Shown here piece after piece: positions 34,822-42,962 of a DNA stretch of 64,000 nucleotides; position 1 is the stretch's first letter; every line of letters begins with the position of its first letter. The notes under the pieces are model-generated. The model saw nothing but the letters and a program-made list of their open reading frames with translations. It had not been told where the DNA came from and did no database searches. Source of the stretch: Bradyrhizobium elkanii WSM2783 (GTDB lineage: Bacteria; Pseudomonadota; Alphaproteobacteria; Rhizobiales; Xanthobacteraceae); NCBI RefSeq assembly GCF_000472865.1, contig NZ_AXAP01000021.1, positions 49,711 through 113,710 of the forward strand, written 5' to 3'. The translations under genes were made by a program, and so were the position numbers.

Positions 34822-36324
34822 CTATCCACCCAGACCAAGGTCCGGCCACATAGCGTCGACTCGTGCCGTCACGGCGGGGTCCATAGCCAGCACTTCACCC
34901 CAGGCCCTCTCGGTCTCCGGCTGCATCTTTGTCGTCGCGTCGATGCCGAGTTTGCCGCCAAGACCGGGCTTTGGCGAGGCGAAATCGAGGTAATCGATCG
35001 GGGTATCGGCAAGCGTGACGAGATCGCGTGAACTGTCGCTTCGCGTTGCGACCGCCCACATCACCGCTCGCCAGTCGCGGATATCGATATCGCCGTCGAC
35101 GACGATGAGAAACTTGGTGTAGGTGAGCTGGGGCAACATCGACCATAGCCCGAGCATCAGGCGCCGCGCCTGCCCTGGATAACGCTTGGAGATCGCGACA
35201 ACCGCGATCCGGTAAGAACACGCCTCCGGCGGCAGCCAGAGGTCGATGACTTCCGGAAACTGCTGCTGCACCAGCGGCAGGAACAGATGATTGAGCGCCT
35301 CGCCGATGCGCGATGGCTCATCCGGCGGACGTCCGGTGAAGGTCGAGAGATAGACCGGGCTGCGCCGCCGCGTCAGCGCCGTCACGCGGAACACCGGAAA
35401 CTCCTCGACGGAGTTGTAATAACCGGTGTGGTCGCCATAAGGCCCCTCGGGCGCCGTTTCCGTCGCGGACACATAACCTTCGATGACAATTTCGGCCGTG
35501 GCGGGCACCGAGAGCGGAACGGTGATGCAGCGGACCAGATCCAGCCGCTGCCCGCGCAGCATGCCGGCCAGCCGCAGTTCGGAAATGGCTTCCGGCGCAG
35601 GTAAGACTGCAGCCAGCATGGTCGCAGGATCGGCGCCGATGACGACGGCAACCGGCATGTCCCGGCCAAGCTTTTTCCACTGATCGTGATGACGGGCACC
35701 GCCGCGATGCGGCAGCCAGCGCATGATGGCGCTGTCGCGGCCCAGCACCTGCATCCGGTAGACGCCCATGTTGTCCTGGCCCGAAGCGGCTGGCTCGGGC
35801 GGCGCAGTCATGACCAGCGGCCACGTGATCAGGGGCGCCGGCTCTCCGGGCCAGCAGACCTGGGTCGGCAGAATGCCGAGGTCTATGGCGTCGCCGGTTG
35901 CGATACATTCCTGCACCGGCGCCGCTGAAGTCGTGCGCGGCCGGGTCGCCAGCGCGGCCCGCGCAAGGGGAAGCTTGCGCCAGGCATCGATCAGGTTCTG
36001 CGGCGGTCGCGGCGCGCGCAGTTCGGCCATCAGTTCGCCAAGCTCTCTCAGCCGGTCGGGCCGCACGCCAAATCCCCAGGCCACCCGTTCGATCGTACCG
36101 AAGAGATTGGTCAGCAGCGGTATATCCGAAGGAGCCCCATCCGCCCTGATCGGCCGCTCGAACAAAAGAGCCGGTCCTTCCTGGCGAAGAACGCGACGAT
36201 GAATTTCCGTGATGTCGTGCACCACCGAGACCTTCTCGCGAATGCGTCGCAATTGCCCCTTAGTCTCGAGAAAAACCAGAAAGTCGTGCATTTCCTGAAA
36301 ATGCGGCACGTCGCGGCGCAGCAA
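34822..36324 (-). CDS. ubiD: UbiD family decarboxylase (3-polyprenyl-4-hydroxybenzoate decarboxylase type)
   Basis: A TTG start at 36324 has a strong AAGGAGA site and gives 500 residues; ATG 36291 (489 residues) is the alternative. The sequence has the UbiD layout, including LVFLETKGQLRRIREKVSVV, PALLFERPI, NMGVYRMQVLGRDSAIM, CITVPLSVPATAEIVIEGYV and GPYGDHTGYYNSVEEFPVFR. UbiD uses prenylated FMN to decarboxylate the ubiquinone precursor. It is divergent from ubiT-ubiU-ubiV, which supports a role in ubiquinone synthesis rather than in aromatic degradation. Confidence 0.87.
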   Translation of the reverse strand: MLRRDVPHFQEMHDFLVFLETKGQLRRIREKVSVVHDITEIHRRVLRQEGPALLFERPIRADGAPSDIPLLTNLFGTIERVAWGFGVRPDRLRELGELMAELRAPRPPQNLIDAWRKLPLARAALATRPRTTSAAPVQECIATGDAIDLGILPTQVCWPGEPAPLITWPLVMTAPPEPAASGQDNMGVYRMQVLGRDSAIMRWLPHRGGARHHDQWKKLGRDMPVAVVIGADPATMLAAVLPAPEAISELRLAGMLRGQRLDLVRCITVPLSVPATAEIVIEGYVSATETAPEGPYGDHTGYYNSVEEFPVFRVTALTRRRSPVYLSTFTGRPPDEPSRIGEALNHLFLPLVQQQFPEVIDLWLPPEACSYRIAVVAISKRYPGQARRLMLGLWSMLPQLTYTKFLIVVDGDIDIRDWRAVMWAVATRSDSSRDLVTLADTPIDYLDFASPKPGLGGKLGIDATTKMQPETERAWGEVLAMDPAVTARVDAMWPDLGLGG

Positions 36325-36378
36325 GAGGCTTCTCCTTAAGACACAGAGACTCCTATGCAGCAAAATTCCAGCTCTTCT

Positions 36379-36392
36379 TTGTTCTTGCGCAA
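36379..36392. promoter_or_regulatory. Near-match FixK/FNR box upstream of ubiT
   Basis: TTGTTCTTGCGCAA differs at one position from the FixK2 consensus TTG(A/C)-N6-(T/G)CAA. It lies 34 bases before the ubiT start, in the divergent ubiD-ubiT region. Low-oxygen control of this pathway is known in other bacteria, so the site is plausible but unproven. Confidence 0.35.
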
Positions 36393-36426
36393 ACGATGCC
36401 CGGGATCATCGCTCTATTCTGACACG

Positions 36427-36978
36427 ATGAATTTTTCGAAAGTGCCCCCGCCTGCGCCGTCACCGTTGCCGGTGCCTCCATTGCTGGCGCTTGCTGTGCG
36501 CCCGTTGCCGCTGCTGCCGCTTCAGGCCGTACTCACGGTCGTGCTGCTTCGCATTTGCGGGGAACATCCGAGGATCTTCGACAGGCTAGGCGAGCATGCC
36601 CGAAAACGATTTGGCATCAAGCCGACCGATCTGCCCTTTGGCTTTCTGCTCGAGCCCGCCCCTTCCCGCCCGCGCCTGTCGGTGGTGCGCAGCCTGCCGG
36701 ATGATGTTGATGCTCGGATTTCCAGTCCGTTGGCCGGGTTATTTGGTCTGGTCGAAGGCCACCTTGACGGCGATGCATTGCTGTTTTCCCGCGACCTTGT
36801 GGTGGAAGGCGATGTCGAGGCGGTGCTCGCGCTTCGCAACGCGATTGATGACGCGCAACTCGACCCGATGGCGGAGATCGCCAGCATATTCGGACCACTG
36901 GCCGAACCGTTGAAACGCACGTTGCAGATTGCTCGAACGGTGGCCAGCGCCTCAAATAGATCGCACAAAGGTATTTGA
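36427..36978 (+). CDS. ubiT: UbiT, SCP2-domain accessory factor of anaerobic ubiquinone synthesis
   Basis: The ATG at 36427 gives 183 residues. The protein has a proline-rich N-terminus and an SCP2 lipid-binding domain (RFGIKPTDLPFGFLLEP, VEGHLDGDALLFSRDLVVEG, LRNAIDDAQLDPM). UbiT binds isoprenoid quinone intermediates and delivers them to the O2-independent hydroxylation system. It is directly followed by ubiU (two bases gap) and ubiV, the diagnostic order. Confidence 0.88.
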   Translation: MNFSKVPPPAPSPLPVPPLLALAVRPLPLLPLQAVLTVVLLRICGEHPRIFDRLGEHARKRFGIKPTDLPFGFLLEPAPSRPRLSVVRSLPDDVDARISSPLAGLFGLVEGHLDGDALLFSRDLVVEGDVEAVLALRNAIDDAQLDPMAEIASIFGPLAEPLKRTLQIARTVASASNRSHKGI

Positions 36979-36980
36979 CG

Positions 36981-37958
36981 ATGGAGCTGATCTGTCCCGC
37001 GGGCACACCAGCCGCATTGAAGACCGCGATCGATGCCGGAGCCGATGCGATCTATTGCGGCTTCAACGACGAGACCAATGCACGAAACTTTCCAGGCCTG
37101 AATTTCAGCCGCGACGAGCTCCGCGAGGCGATCGCCCTTGCCCATCGCCGCAGCGTGAAGGTCCTGGTTGCCATCAACACATTCCCGCGCGCGGGCGCCG
37201 TCAGTCTCTGGCATCGGGCGATAGACGACGCCGTCGCGGCCAAGGCCGACGCGCTGATCCTGGCCGATGTCGGACTGCTGGAATATGCAGCGCGCCGCCA
37301 TCCTGGCCAACGCCTGCACGTCTCGGTGCAGGCAGCCGCCGCCAACGCGGATGCCATCGCTTTTTACACCGAGACATTCGGCGCCCGCCGCGTCGTCTTG
37401 CCCCGCGTCTTGAGCGTTGCGGAAATCGCCGGCATCGTCCGCGAGACGACCTGTGAGACGGAAGTGTTCGTCTTCGGCGGCCTTTGCGTGATGGCCGAAG
37501 GCCGTTGCTCGCTGTCATCCTATGCCACCGGCCAGTCGCCGAACATGCAGGGCGTATGCTCTCCCGCGAGCCATGTCGCTTATGAACAGGTGGACGGCAG
37601 GACGAAGTCGAGCCTCGGCGGATTCACAATCAACAGCTTCGAGATCGGTGAAGCTGCCGGCTATCCGACGCTTTGCAAGGGCCGCTTCACGACCAAACAC
37701 GGCACCGGTTATATTTTCGAGGATCTCGTGAGCCTTGACGCGGCAACATTGCTTGCCCGTCTGCGCGACGCCGGCGTTACGGCGCTCAAGATCGAAGGGC
37801 GCCAGCGCGGCCGGGCCTATGTCGAGGGTGTCGTGCGGCATTTTCGTCAAGCTCTTGACGCGCTGGACTCCGGCCTGCCGATCGATGCCGGGCAACTTGT
37901 ACCATTCACCGAGGGTCAGGCCACAACTGTGGGTGCCTATCACAAGACCTGGAGGTAA
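36981..37958 (+). CDS. ubiU: UbiU, O2-independent ubiquinone hydroxylase component (U32 family)
   Basis: The ATG at 36981 gives 325 residues beginning MELICPAGTPAALKTAIDAG, typical of U32 peptidase-like UbiU. The cysteines at positions 169, 176, 193 and 232 (GLCVMAEGRC, GVCSP, TLCKGR) coincide with those reported to hold the [4Fe-4S] cluster in the E. coli protein. UbiU and UbiV together introduce hydroxyl groups without O2, using prephenate as oxygen source. The ribosome binding site AAAGG lies within the end of ubiT. Confidence 0.95.
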   Translation: MELICPAGTPAALKTAIDAGADAIYCGFNDETNARNFPGLNFSRDELREAIALAHRRSVKVLVAINTFPRAGAVSLWHRAIDDAVAAKADALILADVGLLEYAARRHPGQRLHVSVQAAAANADAIAFYTETFGARRVVLPRVLSVAEIAGIVRETTCETEVFVFGGLCVMAEGRCSLSSYATGQSPNMQGVCSPASHVAYEQVDGRTKSSLGGFTINSFEIGEAAGYPTLCKGRFTTKHGTGYIFEDLVSLDAATLLARLRDAGVTALKIEGRQRGRAYVEGVVRHFRQALDALDSGLPIDAGQLVPFTEGQATTVGAYHKTWR

Positions 37959-38015
37959 GTGCCCGGGGCCTCTCTCGTTGAACGACTAAAGAAAACCGAT
38001 CGGAGGAATGGTTTC

Positions 38016-38963
38016 ATGCAGCTCAGCCTCGGCCCAGTTCTTTACAATTGGGCGCCCGAACGCTGGCGCGACTTCTACTTTCGCATTGCGGACGAGGCGC
38101 CGGTCAACACCGTCTTGATCGGAGAGATCGTCTGCTCGAAGCGATCGCCCTTCATCGCTCCATATCTGCCTGCGGTCATTGAGCGGCTCCGTACCGCCGG
38201 AAAACAGGTCCTGCTCGGCTCCCTGATCCTGACCTCGTTGCCGCGCGAGCGTCGCCAGATGGCCGAACTCGTCGACACGGCAGAGCTCCTGGTCGAGGTG
38301 AACGATCTGACCTGTCTCAAGCCACTTGTCGGTCGCCCTCATGCGATCGGTCCGTTCATCAACATCTACAACGAAGCCAGCGCCGCGTTCCACGCCCAAC
38401 GCGGAGCGACACGAATCTGCCTGCCCCCGGAGCTGCCGCTGTCGTCGATCGCGGCGATTGCGGCCGCACTTCCCAACGTCCTGATCGATATCTTCGCCTT
38501 CGGCCGGGTGCCTCTGGCGATCTCTGCCCGCTGCTATCACGCACGCCTTCACAAGCTGACAAAAGACAATTGCCAGTTCGTTTGCGAGCAGGACCCGGAT
38601 GGACTGATGCTGAAGACGCTCGATGGCGCCGAGTTCCTGACGGTCAACGGCGTTCAGACCCTGTCGTCCACCTGCGCCAACCTACTGGGCGACGCCGAAG
38701 CCTTGCGCGAAGCCGGCGTCGGGTCATTCCGCCTCTCGCCACAGGATTGCGACATGGTCGCGGTCATCAGCATCTTCCGCGCGGTCCTTGATGGCCGCGA
38801 GCATGTGGAGAGCGGAACGCGACATCTCGCGCAGCTTTATCCGGACGTGCCATTTTCCAACGGGTTTCTCCACGGAAGAGCCGGCTTTCTCTCCGTTGCA
38901 CCCGATGCCCGGTCCGGCCAGCCACACCAATTCCGCGAACCGATTAAACCGCACATGCTCTAG
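38016..38963 (+). CDS. ubiV: UbiV, O2-independent ubiquinone hydroxylase component
   Basis: The ATG at 38016, after a CGGAGG site, gives 315 residues beginning MQLSLGPVLYNWAPERWRDF. The cluster cysteines appear as C40 (GEIVCSKRSPF) and C173, C186, C190 (CYHARLHKLTKDNCQFVC); the 13- and 4-residue spacing of the last three is that of E. coli UbiV. It forms a heterodimer with UbiU. The 57-base gap to ubiU keeps the genes in one operon. Confidence 0.95.
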   Translation: MQLSLGPVLYNWAPERWRDFYFRIADEAPVNTVLIGEIVCSKRSPFIAPYLPAVIERLRTAGKQVLLGSLILTSLPRERRQMAELVDTAELLVEVNDLTCLKPLVGRPHAIGPFINIYNEASAAFHAQRGATRICLPPELPLSSIAAIAAALPNVLIDIFAFGRVPLAISARCYHARLHKLTKDNCQFVCEQDPDGLMLKTLDGAEFLTVNGVQTLSSTCANLLGDAEALREAGVGSFRLSPQDCDMVAVISIFRAVLDGREHVESGTRHLAQLYPDVPFSNGFLHGRAGFLSVAPDARSGQPHQFREPIKPHML

Positions 38964-38981
38964 CAACCTTTGGGGCCTCAT

Positions 38982-39335
38982 ATGGCGATTGCAGCACGGC
39001 GCCTACCGCAGGACGGAACCATCGATGTCGTCAACCGGCTGCGGCATGTTCTCACGCAGGTCAACCTGGACTGTACGTGTCAGGATTCTCTGGCTGGGGC
39101 CCTCGATCGATTTGCGACGCTTGAAAAGCGCCGCTTCTCCCGGCGGCAGCTTGTCCAGGCACGCGAGTGCAGAAATCAAATCGCTGCCTTTCTATCGCTT
39201 CTATCCGAGCTTGACGCGCTTACCGAGAGCGAACCCGACCGAACCGTGTTCAGAGAGATGGAGCTTGTATTTTCCGAAATCGTCGATTGCGCCTTCGCCG
39301 GGGTCTTGGCATTGCGGCAAATCGCGACGGAGTAG
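38982..39335 (+). CDS. Small alpha-helical protein of unknown function
   Basis: The 117-residue product (MAIAARRLPQDGTIDVVNRL...) is predicted mostly helical, with charged and leucine-rich segments and no signal peptide or membrane helix. It starts 19 bases after ubiV, so it is likely in the same transcript. No family is recognised. Two close cysteines (DCTCQD) could bind a metal, but this is speculative. Confidence 0.6.
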   Translation: MAIAARRLPQDGTIDVVNRLRHVLTQVNLDCTCQDSLAGALDRFATLEKRRFSRRQLVQARECRNQIAAFLSLLSELDALTESEPDRTVFREMELVFSEIVDCAFAGVLALRQIATE

Positions 39336-39385
39336 GTAGTCACGCGCCGCAATGGGACACGCTGGTTTCGGACTCGGAGCCTGAA

Positions 39386-40087
39386 CTATTCTTCCTCCTC
39401 GTCTGCGATGGCCACGAGAGCATGCGGCTTGCACAGGACCACGCGGCACCGCCCGCAACTGACGATGCCCCGCTCCTCCCAGGCGCTGAGCGTCCTGCTG
39501 ACGGTATGCAGGGTGGTTCCGACCATTTCGGCGAGGTCACGACGGGATAGCGGAAAGGCGATCTCGATGCCGCGCGCAGTTCGGCGACCCGACTGATGCG
39601 CCAGGCGAAGAAGGGTATGACCAATCCGACGCTCGACACGTTCGGTCGACAGTTCACGCAGACGGATCTGCATCTCGTGATACCGGCGGCCTAACAGCGT
39701 GAGGGCGTTGATGGCAACAATGGGATAACGCTCCATGATCTGTCTGACGATGGCACTCGTCCAGCCGATCAGATGGCTATCGTCCACCGCGGTCACCGTG
39801 CCGGGATGGGTATCACTGCCCACAAGTGCCGCATAGCCTGCGACCTCTCCCGGACCAATATAGCGGATGATAATCTGCTGACCGTCCTGGGCCATCTGCG
39901 ACGCCCGCAACCGGCCCGCGATCACGACAAAAAGGGATGTCGTGCGGTCGCCCTGTTGAAGCAGGATGTCGCCGGCGGCGAGCCGCCTTCGTCCCGCTGA
40001 CGCCTGAAGGAATCGGAGCGCTTCCGGAGAAGTCCCCTGAAACAGTTCGGTCCGGGCGAAAAGATCGAGGTCCGGAGAGTAATCCAT
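39386..40087 (-). CDS. Crp/Fnr family transcriptional regulator
   Basis: The ATG at 40087 gives 233 residues: a cyclic-nucleotide-binding-like beta barrel (LQQGDRTTSLFVVIAGRLRA, IRYIGPGEVAGYAALVG), a dimer helix and a helix-turn-helix LSRRDLAEMVGTTLHTVSRT. There is no N-terminal cysteine cluster, so it is not an O2-sensing Fnr with [4Fe-4S]; the HTH resembles NnrR/Dnr-type members. It is divergent from the oxidase-like gene, and a perfect FixK/FNR-type box lies between them. It may sense redox state, NO or haem, which sequence does not decide. Confidence 0.9.
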   Translation of the reverse strand: MDYSPDLDLFARTELFQGTSPEALRFLQASAGRRRLAAGDILLQQGDRTTSLFVVIAGRLRASQMAQDGQQIIIRYIGPGEVAGYAALVGSDTHPGTVTAVDDSHLIGWTSAIVRQIMERYPIVAINALTLLGRRYHEMQIRLRELSTERVERRIGHTLLRLAHQSGRRTARGIEIAFPLSRRDLAEMVGTTLHTVSRTLSAWEERGIVSCGRCRVVLCKPHALVAIADEEEE

Positions 40088-40162
40088 GCCGCCGACTTCA
40101 TGCTGCACATCTGGCGGTGTACCTCCGCTGTCACATAGTAGTGTGGGGCAATGCCCTCCAAT

Positions 40163-40176
40163 TTGAGCCAGCGCAA
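40163..40176. promoter_or_regulatory. Perfect FixK/FNR-type box between crp/fnr and the AOX-like gene
   Basis: TTGAGCCAGCGCAA fits TTG(A/C)-N6-(T/G)CAA at every fixed position. It lies 77 bases before the AOX-like start and 75 bases before the Crp/Fnr gene start, so it could control either or both. Candidate binders are the local regulator or a FixK encoded elsewhere. Confidence 0.6.
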
Positions 40177-40253
40177 ATAGTTGGAAAGCCCCTGCCCGCC
40201 GACCCAGAGACGGGGCGACTGATGCCGAGGCGTGCCCCAACACGGGATCGAAA

Positions 40254-40904
40254 ATGCTGCTCGTCAACAAGACGGATCTGTTTCGACATCACGTACCAGA
40301 CACTCTGGCTGACCGGATTGCGCTGGGCATCGTGCGCGCGGGCGCATCGATGGCCGGCGCCCTCTTTGGCGGTCGATACGGCCATCGTGTCGTTGTGCTC
40401 GAAACCGTGGCCGCGGTCCCGCCGATGGTCGCCGCAACGTTGCTGCATCTCAAATGCCTGCGCCTAATGCTCGACGATCGCGGCTGGATCCGGACCTTCA
40501 TGGACGAGGCGGAGAACCAGCGCGTTCATCTGATGTCGTTTATTGCGCTGGCTCAGCCTCGCGCCTGGGAACGTATCCTGATCGCCATCGCGCAAGCGGC
40601 GTTCTACAATGCTTTTTTCATTCTCTACTTGATATCCGCCCGGACAGCCCATCGCCTGTCCGGATATTTCGCCGAGCAAGCGGTCCGGGGTTACTCGGAA
40701 TACCTCATTCGGCTCGGATCTGATGATCGCAGCAGCGACGCGGCACCCGCATCGGCCATCGCGTATTGGAATCTACCGCCGGATTCGGATGTCACTGACA
40801 TGATCCTCGCCATGCGCGAGGATGAGGCCATCCACCGCGACCTGCACCATGCCTTCGCCGACGCGCTGGCGGCAGGTCAGGCATTTCCACGCGGCAACGC
40901 CTGA
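40254..40904 (+). CDS. Alternative oxidase-like protein with altered iron ligands
   Basis: The 216-residue protein aligns with alternative oxidase (AOX), the di-iron ubiquinol oxidase of membranes: LETVAAVPPMV (ligand E50), MDEAENQRVHLMSF, HRLSGYFAEQAVRGYSEYL and REDEAIHRDLHH (E191, H194). In AOX the second motif is ENERMHL and the third is YLEEEAV. Here the second-motif ligand Glu is Q89, and the third-motif ligand Glu is A140, with Q142 replacing another conserved Glu. H92 and the active-site tyrosine (Y147) are kept. The enzyme may therefore lack a normal di-iron centre. Two hydrophobic helices fit monotopic membrane binding. Confidence 0.85.
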   Translation: MLLVNKTDLFRHHVPDTLADRIALGIVRAGASMAGALFGGRYGHRVVVLETVAAVPPMVAATLLHLKCLRLMLDDRGWIRTFMDEAENQRVHLMSFIALAQPRAWERILIAIAQAAFYNAFFILYLISARTAHRLSGYFAEQAVRGYSEYLIRLGSDDRSSDAAPASAIAYWNLPPDSDVTDMILAMREDEAIHRDLHHAFADALAAGQAFPRGNA

Positions 40905-40950
40905 GGCGATTTTTCTGGCTCAATTGGTGACCTGCGACAAGGAACGGCAA

Positions 40951-41346
40951 ATGGCGCGACGAACCGATCTGCCCCTGGTCTATTCCTGCTCTGGCTGTTC
41001 AAGCGCCGCTCAGCTGGCCAACCATCTCGCGATCCGACTGGATCGAACCGGGAAAGCGGAAATGTCCTGCATCGCGGGGGTCGGAGGCGACGTTCCTTCG
41101 CTTGTACGAGTTGCGACCTCGGGGCGGCCAATCGTCGCGATCGATGGCTGCGCGCTCAAATGTGTTCAGAGTTGCCTGGCGCGACACGGTGTCCAACCAG
41201 CAAGCCATTACGATCTCACGCAGTTCGGCGTAAAGAAACGATTCAGGATGGACTTTGATCCTGCTCAAGCTGACCAGCTATTCGAACGCATCGCCGACGC
41301 TCTGCCAGAGCGATTCACCGAAATGGTCGTCGAGAATCGTACATAG
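40951..41346 (+). CDS. Putative zinc-binding DGC domain protein
   Basis: The ATG at 40951, after AAGGAA, gives 131 residues. Cysteines C13, C16 (SCSGC), C40, C67, C71 and C75 and the D65-G66-C67 triad (IDGCALKC) identify the DGC family, proposed to bind zinc. Function in the family is not established. It follows the AOX-like gene by 46 bases and is probably in the same transcript, so a role in redox sensing or in metal supply is possible. Confidence 0.85.
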   Translation: MARRTDLPLVYSCSGCSSAAQLANHLAIRLDRTGKAEMSCIAGVGGDVPSLVRVATSGRPIVAIDGCALKCVQSCLARHGVQPASHYDLTQFGVKKRFRMDFDPAQADQLFERIADALPERFTEMVVENRT

Positions 41347-41355
41347 TTCCAGGCC

Positions 41356-41649
41356 ATGCACGATCCGTCATCGACGGCATCCGGCCGTATACCCAGCAGC
41401 TCTGGCGCGAGCTTCCACCTGCTTCCAAGTGGCGCTTCCCGCGTCGATCCGCTTTGCATCGGCATCGAGACCGGCGCCGATTGTGCGATCGTCAATCGCG
41501 ACGGCGTTCCGTCCCGGCGGCTATTCGCCGTGGGTCCACTCGCCCGCGCCGCCTTCCGGGAGATCATTGCACGCTGGCTGCCCTGCTTGCCGCCCAAGAC
41601 GAGGAACGGCAGTTCGAGCGTATCGGCGCGCAATCGCCTTAGCTGGTGA
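41356..41649 (+). pseudogene. C-terminal remnant of a FAD/NAD(P)-binding protein
   Basis: The open frame contains DPLCIGIETGADCAIVNRDG and VPSRRLFAVGPLARAAFREI, which resemble the C-terminal tail of FAD/NAD(P)-binding oxidoreductases. The expected ending continues in a neighbouring frame (LAALLAAQDEERQFERIG), so a frameshift follows. The N-terminal nucleotide-binding domains are absent. A decayed gene fragment is the best reading. Confidence 0.5.
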
Positions 41650-41816
41650 ATTCATCCGCACGACGGACTGTGGTCTGCCACACGCGTCAGCACTTTCGAA
41701 TAAGCACGACGCTTGCGCTGAAGCGCCGGTGCATTCGCTTTATCGCTCAGCACGCTGCTACTATACTGACGTGGCGGAAGGGCGTGTGTCCGATACCTGC
41801 GCTGGAGCAATAGAGC

Positions 41817-42743
41817 ATGCGAAAAGTCGGAATTGTCGGGGCTGGCGCGGTCGGCGCCGCCTGCGCAATGGCGCTGGGTCTTCGGCGCAGTGCGGACGAA
41901 GTCGTCCTCGTGAACAGGACACAGGCGAGGAGCGTCGGGATCGCCACGGATATTACGTATGGAGCGGCGATGGGGGACGTGACCGCCGTTCGAAGCGGCG
42001 ACATCGCGGATCTGACCGGTTGCTCGGTCGTTCTCCTCACTGCCGGCGTCAACGAAAAGGCCGGAGGCGCAACCGATCGGAGCGACAAGGAAGGCCGGCT
42101 GAAGCTCCTCACCGCCAACGCCAAGATTTACCGGGAACTCGTTCCCGCCATCGTCGCTGCTGCGCAGGACGCGGTGATCATCGTCGTGACCGATCCACCT
42201 GACCCGCTCACCGATATCGCCCGCGCTGCTGCCGGGCATGAGCGCGTGTTTGGCACCGGGACGTTCCTTGACAGCCTGCGCTTCCGGACGCATCTCGCCC
42301 GTCACTTCGGCGTTGCTCCGACCGCCGTAGATGCCTTGGTGCTTGGCGAACATGGCACTTCAAGCGTCTTTCTCTGGTCCTCCGCGCGAATTGCCGGCAG
42401 TCCGGTCGAAGCACTTCTCGATCGGCCGGCGGAGACGAAAGAGCAGATTGAACGGGATGTCCGGCAGGCCAATATCACGATCATCGAGGGCATCGGTGCC
42501 AGCCAGTACGGGATCGGAATCGTATCCGCGCGGATCGCCGAGGCGGTTCTGCGGGATGAGAAGGTTATTCTTCCGGTATCGAGTCCCCAAAAAGCATTTG
42601 CGGTCAGCCTCTCCCTGCCCTCGGTGATCGGAGCAGCCGGCGTCGAGCGCGTTCTCACGCCGCAGATGAGCCAGCAGGAAGAGGCAGCGCTACACGCAAG
42701 CGCCCGGCGCATCGCGGACGCGTCCACTCGTTTGAAGCAGTAG
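41817..42743 (+). CDS. L-lactate/malate dehydrogenase family protein
   Basis: The 308-residue protein starts with the NAD-binding motif VGIVGAGAVGAACAMALGL and keeps the LDH/MDH catalytic parts: GTGTFLDSLRFRTHLARHFG (substrate-binding Arg) and LGEHGTSSVFLWSSARIAG (catalytic His). The substrate-specificity loop reads AGVNEKAGGATDRSDKEGRL, longer than the usual form AGVxxKPGxTR, so specificity may be unusual. Context is redox metabolism, with the oxidase-like gene upstream and a cytochrome peroxidase downstream. Lactate or another 2-hydroxyacid is likely. Confidence 0.88.
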   Translation: MRKVGIVGAGAVGAACAMALGLRRSADEVVLVNRTQARSVGIATDITYGAAMGDVTAVRSGDIADLTGCSVVLLTAGVNEKAGGATDRSDKEGRLKLLTANAKIYRELVPAIVAAAQDAVIIVVTDPPDPLTDIARAAAGHERVFGTGTFLDSLRFRTHLARHFGVAPTAVDALVLGEHGTSSVFLWSSARIAGSPVEALLDRPAETKEQIERDVRQANITIIEGIGASQYGIGIVSARIAEAVLRDEKVILPVSSPQKAFAVSLSLPSVIGAAGVERVLTPQMSQQEEAALHASARRIADASTRLKQ

Positions 42744-42962
42744 GACGATCGCTTCCGGCCGCGCGTTCGTTCGGACAAACCTGCGTGCGGATCGGAAATA
42801 CAGGCCACCGCCACACGTTTACCGCAATAGCGGTGCCTTGCGAATGCCGAAGGGACGGCCGACCGCCCGCAAGGCCATGCCTCGCCTCCTCGCGAGGACG
42901 AAGTTGCCCTGAATCCACCTTCTTTGGAATATCTGCTCAGCGCAACGGCAAAGGCATATCGG

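Noticed and set aside
40254..40904. Functional cyanide-resistant alternative oxidase
   Set aside because: Two iron-ligand glutamates are replaced, so normal oxidase activity cannot be assumed.
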